NCBI GenBank assembly: GCA_019114885.1
Contig: DXEQ01000035.1
Coordinates: 1 to 6,309, forward strand
Direction of reading: 5' to 3'
DNA: 6,309 nt
From: Candidatus Anaerobutyricum stercoripullorum
GTDB taxonomy: Bacteria > Bacillota > Clostridia > Lachnospirales > Lachnospiraceae
Shown here: positions 1 to 6,309 of the stretch, piece by piece
Layout: each line of letters begins with the position of its first letter
How positions within the stretch are numbered: the stretch's first letter is position 1
Made by a program: the position numbers and the translations under genes
Notes under the pieces: generated by a model
The model's database searches: none
The model's input: only the letters and a program-made list of their open reading frames with translations
What the model was told of the DNA's origin: nothing

Positions 1-40
1 ATACATTTTCATAAAATAATCGTCTTGTCTGTCTTTCCAT
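1..40 (-). CDS. 5' end of a gene running off the window, possibly an alanyl-tRNA editing (AlaX/DHHA1-like) protein
   Basis: An ATG at 40-38 opens a frame that stays open to the window edge and gives MERQTRRLFYENV. It starts 8 bp after the stop codon of the membrane-protein gene on the same strand, which fits an operon-like arrangement. No strong Shine-Dalgarno sequence lies at the usual distance; the nearest purine-rich block (GGAGGA, inside the end of the upstream gene) is about 17 nt away, so translation may be coupled or the start may differ. The LFYENV motif recalls the N-terminus of small alanyl-tRNA editing proteins, which commonly begin with a K/R-L-F/Y-Y-x-D/N-x-Y pattern. That identity rests on 13 residues only and is a guess. 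Confidence 0.45.
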   Translation of the reverse strand, partial: MERQTRRLFYENV

Positions 41-48
41 AGCAAAAA

Positions 49-1092
49 CTACTCTGTTCCTCCCTCACTCTGCTTCACATACAGCGTGAGATCGGTCTCC
101 GGATTCTGCACCTGCATCTGATATTCGGTAAACTCGCTCTCACAGTCCTCATCGGAATATACAGTATATCCCTCGTGCGGCAGAACGTTAAAATAAACGC
201 CTCCCGGAATCTCAAAGTTGTAAGTCTCCTCGTTATTGCCGTCATAGTCATAGTACACGGTACATTCTCTGCCAGGCTCCGCATCCCGGATATCCTGATA
301 GAATTCCGGATTCTTATCCTTGCCGTCAAACTCGGCAGTGTAACTGTGGAACTCTTCTCCGTTGCAGCTCTCCACCGCGGTCAGAACGATCATGGACTCT
401 TTATCCAGAGTGAGCGTCTGTGTGATCTGGTCACCGGCCTTAAAGCCATACCTCGTGGTATATTCGTCGCCTTCCGTCACATCGTAGGTGGCTTCCACTT
501 TCAAAAAGTCTCCGCTTTCCTGCTCATCGGTGATCCGCATATCTTCACCGACCTGATACACATCGCCCTCAATCTGCGCCAGGCAGACGTCCTCGTAATC
601 GTTGTCCAGCAGTCCGTAATAATACACATACCGGCCATCATACCGATACACCTGCTTGTTGCGGATGACCTCCCGGTAATCCTCTTCCATACCGTCGGTC
701 CGATAATAAGAATAATAATCTCCGCTGTTCGTCTTTTTGACAAACCGGAGCGTCTTGTAATCTTCCTCATTGGTCAGATGAGAATAGTTGACCGTAATCT
801 GTACATTTTCATGACCATTCAGGAGATTCTCCATGGTATTGGCTTCATTGATCTCGGAAATGTAGCTGCTCCTCTTCTGATTGGTCGTAAAAACAGCACC
901 GCAGACAATGAGCAGGAGAAGCGCCGTCACCAGGAGACTGATGCCCAGGACCTTCCAGAACCACGGCCTTCTGGAACGCTTGATGATGGTCTTGTCCAGA
1001 TCATATCCCTGATACCGCTTTCCCTTTCTCCATTTCCCGCCGCCCGGCCCCTCCGGGCGGTTTTCTTCCATATTTATGATACTGTCCGACAT
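49..1092 (-). CDS. Single-pass membrane protein with tyrosine-rich extracellular domain, function unknown
   Basis: This encodes 347 aa. I chose the ATG at 1092 because GGGAG lies 7 nt upstream; a GTG in the same frame at 1110 would add six residues but would place that Shine-Dalgarno inside the gene. Residues 1-46 are hydrophilic and basic (GGGKWRKGKR, KRSRRP) and should be cytoplasmic. Residues about 47-69 form one hydrophobic helix, so the positive-inside rule predicts N-in, C-out topology. Residues 70-347 form an acidic, beta-rich, tyrosine-rich ectodomain (for example YRYDGRYVYYYG near 149-160) with four cysteines, C170, C243, C277 and C317, that could pair. The pattern of short polar strands with Tyr/Gly turns loosely recalls LolA/LppX-like lipoprotein folds. 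The last 70 residues (about 277-340) resemble a degenerate Listeria-Bacteroides repeat (EGYTVYSDEDC, then DLTLYVK). I recognise no enzymatic motif. It lies 40 bp after the carbonic anhydrase-like gene with no terminator between, so co-transcription is likely. A surface, sensing or envelope role is inference. Confidence 0.85.
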   Translation of the reverse strand: MSDSIINMEENRPEGPGGGKWRKGKRYQGYDLDKTIIKRSRRPWFWKVLGISLLVTALLLLIVCGAVFTTNQKRSSYISEINEANTMENLLNGHENVQITVNYSHLTNEEDYKTLRFVKKTNSGDYYSYYRTDGMEEDYREVIRNKQVYRYDGRYVYYYGLLDNDYEDVCLAQIEGDVYQVGEDMRITDEQESGDFLKVEATYDVTEGDEYTTRYGFKAGDQITQTLTLDKESMIVLTAVESCNGEEFHSYTAEFDGKDKNPEFYQDIRDAEPGRECTVYYDYDGNNEETYNFEIPGGVYFNVLPHEGYTVYSDEDCESEFTEYQMQVQNPETDLTLYVKQSEGGTE

Positions 1093-1099
1093 GTATCTT

Positions 1100-1106
1100 C
1101 TCCCTT
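1100..1106 (-). promoter_or_regulatory. Ribosome binding site of the membrane-protein gene
   Basis: The minus strand reads AAGGGAG here, followed by the 7-nt spacer AAGATAC and then ATG at 1092. This matches the Shine-Dalgarno consensus at good spacing and decides the start in favour of the ATG rather than the upstream in-frame GTG at 1110. Confidence 0.75.
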
Positions 1107-1132
1107 CCACATTGATATTCGCCGCAGTGAGA

Positions 1133-1630
1133 CTACCGCTGCCGTTCTATATTTTTCTTGAGCATATAGACGATGGCGTTGGTCTCGTTGGACTTCTTCT
1201 CCTCTTCTGTCAGCGGACGGATCACCTTTGCCGGTGAACCAAACGCCATCATTCCATCCGGAACGACCGTCCCCTGGGTCACCAGACTTCCCGCTCCGAT
1301 GATACAGTCTTCGCCGATCTTCGCGCCGTTCATCACGATCGCTCCCATACCGATGACCGTATTATGGCCGATCGTACATCCGTGAATAATGGCATTATGC
1401 CCGATTGTCACGCTGTTGCCGATCGTACACGGATAATCCTTATCCACATGTACCACTGCGCCATCCTGCACATTGGAACCACTGCCAATCACAATAGGCG
1501 CTTCATCTCCCCGGATGACCGCATTATACCAGACGGAACTCTCATCGCCGATGGTCACATTACCCACGACTGCCGCTCCGTCCGCTGCCCAGGCATTCCC
1601 CTGGAGCACCGCATTCTTTATATACGCCAT
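1133..1630 (-). CDS. Gamma-carbonic anhydrase family protein (left-handed beta-helix hexapeptide-repeat protein)
   Basis: This encodes 165 aa, a usual length for the short CamH/YrdA-type branch. Imperfect hexapeptide repeats of the [LIV]-G-x4 type (VVGNVTIGDESSVWYNAVI, then CTIGNSVTIGHNAIIHGCTI and on to VTQGTVV) span residues about 8-135 and imply a left-handed parallel beta-helix trimer. A C-terminal helix follows (141-164). The predicted zinc ligands are H61, H78 and H83; the 5-residue spacing of the last two matches H117/H122 of Methanosarcina Cam. R40, D42 and Q55 match Cam R59, D61 and Q75. E43 lies at the position of Cam Glu62, but the long acidic loop with the Glu84 proton shuttle is absent. 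Family members are cytosolic; some hydrate CO2 reversibly, while many short ones show no measured activity, so catalysis here is unproven. The ATG at 1630 is chosen for its good ribosome binding site and because the beta-helix pattern begins right after it, although the frame stays open further upstream. A related acyltransferase-like hexapeptide protein is less likely, given the His triad. Confidence 0.93.
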   Translation of the reverse strand: MAYIKNAVLQGNAWAADGAAVVGNVTIGDESSVWYNAVIRGDEAPIVIGSGSNVQDGAVVHVDKDYPCTIGNSVTIGHNAIIHGCTIGHNTVIGMGAIVMNGAKIGEDCIIGAGSLVTQGTVVPDGMMAFGSPAKVIRPLTEEEKKSNETNAIVYMLKKNIERQR

Positions 1631-1634
1631 GATT

Positions 1635-1641
1635 CTTCCTT
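1635..1641 (-). promoter_or_regulatory. Ribosome binding site of the gamma-carbonic anhydrase gene
   Basis: The minus strand reads AAGGAAG followed by AATC and the ATG at 1630. The AAGGA core sits 6 nt from the start codon, which is normal spacing. It fixes the start within a frame that is open for several hundred bases further upstream. The 3' arm of an upstream inverted repeat ends only a few bases before this site. Confidence 0.75.
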
Positions 1642-1644
1642 TCC

Positions 1645-1688
1645 GGACATGCCTGCCCGCTCTGCCGCCGGCAAACGGACCCATGTCC
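1645..1688 (-). other. Inverted repeat in the leader, next to the ribosome binding site
   Basis: Seven-base perfect arms, GGACATG (1682-1688 in minus-strand order) and CATGTCC (1645-1651), enclose 30 nt. The loop contains a smaller potential hairpin, TGCC-GGC-GGCA. The 3' arm ends three bases before the Shine-Dalgarno sequence of the downstream gene. The structure could modulate translation, but arms this short can arise by chance in GC-rich DNA and no known riboswitch class is recognised. Confidence 0.35.
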
Positions 1689-1704
1689 CATGTAGTCTGT
1701 CGTC

Positions 1705-1745
1705 TCTGAAAATGTATGAAACCGCATGTATTTTGCATTTTCAGA
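1705..1745 (-). other. Ten-base inverted repeat at the start of the leader, possible hairpin or operator
   Basis: On the minus strand, TCTGAAAATG (1745-1736) and CATTTTCAGA (1714-1705) are perfect 10-base complements separated by 21 nt. The upstream arm lies one base from a possible -10 hexamer, so the repeat sits at or just after the predicted transcription start. It could be a 5'-terminal RNA hairpin or a dyad bound by a regulator. It lacks a U-tract and is not a terminator. The symmetry is seen directly; any function is inferred. Confidence 0.45.
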
Positions 1746-1746
1746 C

Positions 1747-1783
1747 ATGATACCATCTTACCACGAATTGCAGGGTCTGGCAA
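1747..1783 (-). promoter_or_regulatory. Probable sigma-A promoter for the carbonic anhydrase and membrane-protein genes
   Basis: The minus strand has TTGCCA (1783-1778) as the -35, a 17-bp spacer, and TAAGAT (1760-1755) as a -10, with TG one base before it (extended -10). A second candidate -10, TATCAT (1752-1747), also preceded by TGG, overlaps just downstream and matches the consensus better (5 of 6) but has no good -35 at the right distance. Either would start transcription about 110-120 nt before the ATG at 1630. The location, in the only sizeable intergenic gap, supports the call. Confidence 0.55.
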
Positions 1784-1816
1784 TTGAGGATTTATGCGCT
1801 GTATGGCTGCCACTGA

Positions 1817-1858
1817 TCCGGCCCGCTGCCCGGACACAGGAAAGAGCGCCGCCCTTTC
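1817..1858 (-). other. Two short GC-rich hairpins after the polC stop, no U-tract
   Basis: The first hairpin has 8-base arms, GAAAGGGC and GCTCTTTC (one G-U pair), around a GGC loop; it spans 1858-1840 and overlaps the polC stop codon. The second, 1834-1817, has 5-base arms TCCGG and CCGGA around 8 nt. Neither is followed by a run of U, so neither is a canonical intrinsic terminator. They may stabilise the polC 3' end or act with Rho, or have no role. Some transcription from polC into the downstream genes remains possible. Confidence 0.35.
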
Positions 1859-4800
1859 ACGCCAGCAGCAGATCCGCGAAGGACAGCTGGTCGCTCTCCG
1901 GCAGTCCGGTGAGGATACCCAGCTCCACCATCTTATCCACGTTGGTCTTGCTGACCTTCGCCTGATCGCGGAAGTTCTCCAGAGAGGTGAACGGTCCGTG
2001 TTTGGCCGCCTCCTCCATCTGCTCACAGGCTTTATCGCCGAGGCCCTCCACGCTGGACAGCGGCGGCATGATCTTTCCGTCGATGATCTGGCAGTCGCGG
2101 GCTTTGGCGCGATAGATATCGATCGGCATAAACTCGAATCCCCGGGCATACATTTCCTGCGCGATCCGGCCGTCACGGATGGTATCCTGATCTTTCTTGG
2201 TCTGCTGTTCTTTCGGCATGGAGCTAAGCTCCGCCAGATATTCTTCCAGAACCGCCCGGCCCCGGCACATGATCTCATAAGAGAAGGCGGAGGCGCGGAT
2301 ACTGAAATAAGCCGCATAGTAAGCCAGTGGCTTATGTACTTTGAACCAGGCCACCCGCCAGCCCATCATAACGTAGGCGGCGGCGTGGGCTTTCGGGAAC
2401 ATGTACTTGATCTTACGGCAGGAACCGATGTACCACTCCGGCACACCGTGGGAGAGCATGGTCTCCACCCACTCATCTTTTAAGCCCTTTCCTTTTCGGA
2501 CGGACTCCATGATGGTGAAAGACTCCTCCTTATCCAGCCCCATATTGATCAGATAAGTCATGATATCGTCTCGACAACAGATTGCCGTGGAAATCTCCGC
2601 CTGTCCGGTTTCAATGAGAGTCTGGGCGTTGCCCAGCCACACGTCCGTACCGTGGGACAGACCGGAGATACGCACCAGATCCGAGAAACACTGCGGGTTG
2701 GTGTCCTTGAGCATCTGCATGACGAAGTCCGTGCCGAACTCCGGCACGCCGAGGGAACCCATCTCCACGCCCCCGATATCCTCCGGGGTGATCCCCAGAA
2801 TCTGTGTACCATGAAACAGCTCCATGACGTCCTTGTCATCCAGCGGGATGGTCTTTGCGTCCACGCCGGTCAGGTCCTCCAGACGCCGGATCATGGTGGG
2901 ATCATCGTGACCGAGAATATCGAGCTTCAACAGGTTATGGTCGATGGAATGATACTCAAAATGTGTCGTGATGATATCGGTATTCACATCATTTGCGGGA
3001 TGCTGGATGGCGGTGAAATCATAAATCTCATGCTCATGAGGCACCACGATGATACCGCCCGGATGCTGTCCGGTCGTTCTCTTTACACCGGTACAGCCTT
3101 CCGCCAGCCTCTCCATCTCACAGCGGCGCTTGTGAATTCCGCGCTCCTCAAAATATTTCATCACATAGCCGTAGGCGGTCTTCTCTGCCAGCGTGCCGAT
3201 GGTCCCGGCCCGGAAGGCGGAGCCTTCTCCGAAGATGACCTCCACATATTTGTGGGCCTTGGCCTGGTACTCTCCGGAGAAGTTTAAGTCGATATCCGGC
3301 TCCTTATTTCCCTTGAATCCGAGGAACGTCTCGAAAGGAATATCATGACCTTCCTTTAACAGCTTCGTGCCGCAGACCGGACAGTCCCGGTCCGGCATAT
3401 CGCAGCCGGACATACCCTTCATGGTGTACGGTTTTACATATTCCGAATCAAAATCCACAAAGTGGCAGTGCGGGCAAATGTAATGGGCCGACAGAGGATT
3501 GACCTCGGTGATTCCGGACATGGTGGCCACAAAGGAGGAGCCGACGGAACCACGGGAGCCGACCAGATAACCGTGATCGTTGGAATCCTTTACCAGCTTC
3601 TGGGCGATGATGTACATGACCGCGAATCCGTTGGAGATAATGGAATTCAGCTCCCTGTCCAGTCTCTCCTTCACGATCTCCGGCAGATCCGGACCGTAGA
3701 TCTCATGGGCCCGGTTATAACAGATCTCCGTCAGATCCTTGTCGGAATTCGGAATCACCGGCGGACATTTATCCGGGTGTACCGGGGAGATCTTCTCGAT
3801 CATATCGGCAATCTTGTTGGTGTTGGTGATGACCACCTCTCTCGCCTTCTGCTCTCCCAGATAGGCAAACTCACTGAGCATCTCTTCCGTGGTGCGGAAG
3901 TAAAGCGGCGCCTGTTTGTCCGCGTCGGCAAACCCCTTGCCCGCCTGCAGGATGCGTCGGTACTGCTCATCCTCCGGATTCAGAAAATGTACATCACAGG
4001 TGGCGACCACCGGCTTATGATATTGTTCTCCCAGCTCCACGATCTTTCGGTTATAATTCTGAAGGTCCTCCACCGTCCGCGCGTCGTATTTATCACTCTC
4101 AATCATAAACGCATTGTTGCCGATGGGCTGGATTTCCAGATAATCATAGAAGTTCACGATCCGGGCGACCTCCTCCTCGCTCTTTCCGCGGATGATCGCC
4201 TGAAACAGTTCGCCCGCCTCACAGGCGGAACCAAGGATCAGCCCTTCTCTGTATTTTTCAATGAGACTTTTCGGCATCCTCGGACGACGGTTAAAATAAT
4301 CCAGATGAGAGGCGGACACCAGCCGGTTCAGGTTGACCCGTCCCACATCATTTTTTACCAGGATGATGCCGTGATAGGTGGCGGCTTTTTTGATCAGTTC
4401 CGCCGAGGAAGCACCCATACGGTTCAGCTGCTCCAGCGTATCCACATCTCGCTCCCGGAGCATCTCCACAAACCGCAGAAAGACTTCCGCCGTCACCCGG
4501 GCATCGTCCACGGCCCGATGATGATGCTCCTGCTTGATGCCCAGATGCTTGCAGACCGTATTCAGTTTAAAACGGTTCAGCTGCGGCAGCAGCATTCTCG
4601 CCATCTGCACGGTATCCAGCACCGTAAAATCATGGCTGTATCCCAGACGGTCGGCGTTGGCCTCGATGAAGCTCACGTCAAAATCTGCATTGTGGGCTAC
4701 CAGAGAGCAGCCCTCACAGAAGGCAAGAAACTCCGGCAGGATCGTCTCGATATCTTCCGCCCCCGCCACCATGGCGTCGTCAATGCTGGTAAGCTCCGTG

Positions 4801-6308
4801 ATCCGAAGTGGAATCGGCCGCTTCGGATTGACAAAGACGCTGTAATGATCCACGATCTCGCCGCCGGACACTTTCACCGCCCCGATCTCAATGATGGCAT
4901 CATGCACCGGACTGAATCCCGTGGTCTCCAGGTCAAAGACCACAAAGCTGTCCGAAAACGTCTGTCCTTTCGCGTTGGTGACCAGCTTCTTTAAGTCATC
5001 CACGAAGTATCCTTCCACACCGTAGATAATCTTAAACGGCTCGTCCATGGTGATACAGTGGTTGGCGATGGGAAATGCCTGCAGCACACCGTGGTCTGTG
5101 ATGGCCATGGCAGGATGCCCCCAGTCTTTGGCCGTCTGGATGGCCTTTTTGATATCCACCACACTGTCCAGGTCACTCATGACCGTGTGCAGGTGCAGTT
5201 CCACCCGCTTCTCCAGACTCTTGTCCATCCGCTTTTCCCGGAAATCCGGAACCGGCTTGATGCCCGTGATGGAAGACATGGTGATATCTCTCTCAAAGAT
5301 ATCCATCCGCGGCATTCCCTTGATCTTATAAAATCGTCCCTTCTCAAAGGCTTCCAGAAAGTCCGGCAACTGTACATTTTTCAGAAAGACCTTTCCCACG
5401 ATGGTGTCGGTATAGTCGGTGATGCGGAAGCTCACGATGCTTCTTTCCCGGCGGATCTCCCGGATATCCAGCCCGATAATCTGCCCCCGGATGACCACCT
5501 CTCCGATCTCGTCCACGATCTCCTCGATGGGAACGACCTCCCCGTCGCAGTCCTTTCCGTAAATGATATCCGGGTCCTTCTGTCTTCTGCCATAACCGCC
5601 AAATTCTTTTCTTCTGGCTCTCTCCTCAAAAAAGTTGGAAGAGTAACCGCCGCGTCTGGCCGGTTTCTGGCCGTTCTCTTCCTTCTCCTGCTTCTTCTCT
5701 CCACCGCCTTTTTCCGCTTCCGCCTTCTCGATCTGTTCCATGACCATGCCGACTTCCAGGTCGAGCTTGTGGTTCCTCGCCTTGTAGAAGGCCTGCTTGG
5801 CGGCGTCGGTGAAGTCAAATCCCACCTGGATCTCTTTCCCGAAGCGATGGGAGTACATTTCCTCCAGATACTGTTTCAGCTTCGGCGCTTTGCTCCGGGC
5901 CAGAAACGAATCTTCCAGAAGAATCGTCATGATCCTTCCCTCAAAGCCCCATTCGCAGTGGAGGAAAAGACTGTATTCCACCTGTCCCATCCGGTGAAGT
6001 TCATAAAGGATGCTGTCCCAGTAGTCTTTTGTGAGCTGTTCCAGCGTGTAGACCGGGGACAGTTCGTACGTATCGTCGATGACAAGGAAGAGGGAGGTGC
6101 CGCGGAACAGTTCGTTTTTCAGATCAAAGGCAATCTTGTTTACCAGTTTCCGTCCCATGATATGCTCGCCCTTCGTGTGCACGATCAGCTGATTTTTGTT
6201 CTGTTTCATGACCACTCTGGTCACGATCGTGTTGGAAAGTACATATTTTAAATTGTCCGGTATATGGTAATCCGGAAAGACTTCCGGAAATGTCTGTTTA
6301 TTTTCCAT
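1857..6308 (-). CDS. polC: DNA polymerase III alpha subunit, Gram-positive type PolC (polymerase plus 3'-5' proofreading exonuclease)
   Basis: PolC is the replicative polymerase of low-GC Gram-positives, acting at the fork with the beta clamp. The product has 1483 aa against about 1437 in Bacillus subtilis. Domains in order: N-terminal region 1-190; a charged, probably disordered linker about 191-248; OB fold about 268-350; PHP first half from 368 with H372, H374 and TDH at 404-406; DnaQ-type exonuclease inserted at about 452-620 with D459, E461, D544 and H597/D602 (DEDDh type); PHP second half to about 840; polymerase core from about 860. The core shows GSRGSVGSS (917-925), a Zn site C945/C948/C976/C979, and PDIDLNFSG with catalytic D1005 and D1007. 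The third Asp is D1130 in KLDILGHDD; the 125-residue spacing equals that of Geobacillus PolC D973/D1098. A helix-hairpin-helix region lies at about 1413-1465. All key residues are intact. The tail QLSFADLLLA departs from the usual clamp motif QLSLFD. The ATG at 6308 is one base from the edge, but the N-terminus aligns with family starts, so I take it as genuine. Confidence 0.98.
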   Translation of the reverse strand: MENKQTFPEVFPDYHIPDNLKYVLSNTIVTRVVMKQNKNQLIVHTKGEHIMGRKLVNKIAFDLKNELFRGTSLFLVIDDTYELSPVYTLEQLTKDYWDSILYELHRMGQVEYSLFLHCEWGFEGRIMTILLEDSFLARSKAPKLKQYLEEMYSHRFGKEIQVGFDFTDAAKQAFYKARNHKLDLEVGMVMEQIEKAEAEKGGGEKKQEKEENGQKPARRGGYSSNFFEERARRKEFGGYGRRQKDPDIIYGKDCDGEVVPIEEIVDEIGEVVIRGQIIGLDIREIRRERSIVSFRITDYTDTIVGKVFLKNVQLPDFLEAFEKGRFYKIKGMPRMDIFERDITMSSITGIKPVPDFREKRMDKSLEKRVELHLHTVMSDLDSVVDIKKAIQTAKDWGHPAMAITDHGVLQAFPIANHCITMDEPFKIIYGVEGYFVDDLKKLVTNAKGQTFSDSFVVFDLETTGFSPVHDAIIEIGAVKVSGGEIVDHYSVFVNPKRPIPLRITELTSIDDAMVAGAEDIETILPEFLAFCEGCSLVAHNADFDVSFIEANADRLGYSHDFTVLDTVQMARMLLPQLNRFKLNTVCKHLGIKQEHHHRAVDDARVTAEVFLRFVEMLRERDVDTLEQLNRMGASSAELIKKAATYHGIILVKNDVGRVNLNRLVSASHLDYFNRRPRMPKSLIEKYREGLILGSACEAGELFQAIIRGKSEEEVARIVNFYDYLEIQPIGNNAFMIESDKYDARTVEDLQNYNRKIVELGEQYHKPVVATCDVHFLNPEDEQYRRILQAGKGFADADKQAPLYFRTTEEMLSEFAYLGEQKAREVVITNTNKIADMIEKISPVHPDKCPPVIPNSDKDLTEICYNRAHEIYGPDLPEIVKERLDRELNSIISNGFAVMYIIAQKLVKDSNDHGYLVGSRGSVGSSFVATMSGITEVNPLSAHYICPHCHFVDFDSEYVKPYTMKGMSGCDMPDRDCPVCGTKLLKEGHDIPFETFLGFKGNKEPDIDLNFSGEYQAKAHKYVEVIFGEGSAFRAGTIGTLAEKTAYGYVMKYFEERGIHKRRCEMERLAEGCTGVKRTTGQHPGGIIVVPHEHEIYDFTAIQHPANDVNTDIITTHFEYHSIDHNLLKLDILGHDDPTMIRRLEDLTGVDAKTIPLDDKDVMELFHGTQILGITPEDIGGVEMGSLGVPEFGTDFVMQMLKDTNPQCFSDLVRISGLSHGTDVWLGNAQTLIETGQAEISTAICCRDDIMTYLINMGLDKEESFTIMESVRKGKGLKDEWVETMLSHGVPEWYIGSCRKIKYMFPKAHAAAYVMMGWRVAWFKVHKPLAYYAAYFSIRASAFSYEIMCRGRAVLEEYLAELSSMPKEQQTKKDQDTIRDGRIAQEMYARGFEFMPIDIYRAKARDCQIIDGKIMPPLSSVEGLGDKACEQMEEAAKHGPFTSLENFRDQAKVSKTNVDKMVELGILTGLPESDQLSFADLLLA

Positions 6309-6309
6309 A

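Noticed and set aside
41..51. T-run right after the membrane-protein stop as a terminator
   Set aside because: TAGTTTTTG has no hairpin in front of it, and another gene start follows immediately.
175..1161. A 328-codon plus-strand open frame opposite the membrane-protein gene
   Set aside because: The minus-strand frame has a ribosome binding site, a clean membrane helix and sensible domain order; the plus-strand translation is a hydrophobic shadow.
1560..1748. A 62-codon upstream reading frame in the leader (MSENAKYMRF...) overlapping the carbonic anhydrase start
   Set aside because: It has no Shine-Dalgarno, starts at or before the predicted transcription start, and its second half is an out-of-frame shadow of the real gene.
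1817..1858. An intrinsic terminator after polC
   Set aside because: Two hairpins are present but neither is followed by a U-tract, so I list them only as hairpins.
1631..2317. Upstream extension of the carbonic anhydrase frame into polC, giving a 394-aa fusion
   Set aside because: The extra part is Arg/Ser/Pro-rich shadow sequence of polC. The ATG at 1630 has a good ribosome binding site and the family domain starts there.
3462..4994. A 510-codon open frame on the plus strand, antisense to polC
   Set aside because: It mirrors the codon pattern of polC, has no family resemblance (His/Arg/Leu-rich translation) and no supported start. PolC is unambiguous on the other strand.
5058..6251. A 397-codon plus-strand open frame opposite the polC 5' half
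   Set aside because: Same antisense shadow effect; the translation is low-complexity His/Phe/Leu-rich and unlike any protein family.

Overview
The window (about 6.3 kb, moderate G+C) reads entirely on the minus strand. It looks like chromosomal DNA of a Firmicute, most likely a Lachnospiraceae-type Clostridia. The anchor is a full-length Gram-positive-type replicative polymerase, PolC, whose sequence style resembles what I recall of Lachnospiraceae PolC (the long charged linker, the GKGFADAD-type segment, the PPLSSVEGLG helix-hairpin-helix region). The taxonomic call is inference from protein resemblance, not from a search.

Layout, in the direction of transcription (high to low coordinates): (1) polC, 6308 to 1857, complete, with its ATG one base from the window edge, so its promoter and ribosome binding site are not visible. 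(2) A 226-bp intergenic region with two short GC-rich hairpins just after the polC stop (no U-tract), then a plausible sigma-A promoter, then a leader of roughly 110-120 nt carrying two inverted repeats. (3) A 165-aa left-handed beta-helix protein of the gamma-carbonic anhydrase family, 1630 to 1133. (4) After a 40-bp gap, a 347-aa single-pass membrane protein with a tyrosine- and acid-rich extracellular domain and a C-terminal segment resembling the Listeria-Bacteroides (Flg_new) repeat fold, 1092 to 49. (5) The first 13 codons of another minus-strand gene starting at 40 and running off the window, perhaps an AlaX-like alanyl-tRNA editing protein.

Functionally, polC is core replication. The three downstream genes look like an ordinary small transcription unit with its own promoter, and I see no pathway that links them to each other or to polC. 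There is no mobile element, CRISPR array, tRNA or rRNA. I found no convincing new multi-gene system. The items most worth a second look are the degenerate clamp-binding tail of PolC, the structured leader before the carbonic anhydrase gene, and the uncharacterised membrane protein.
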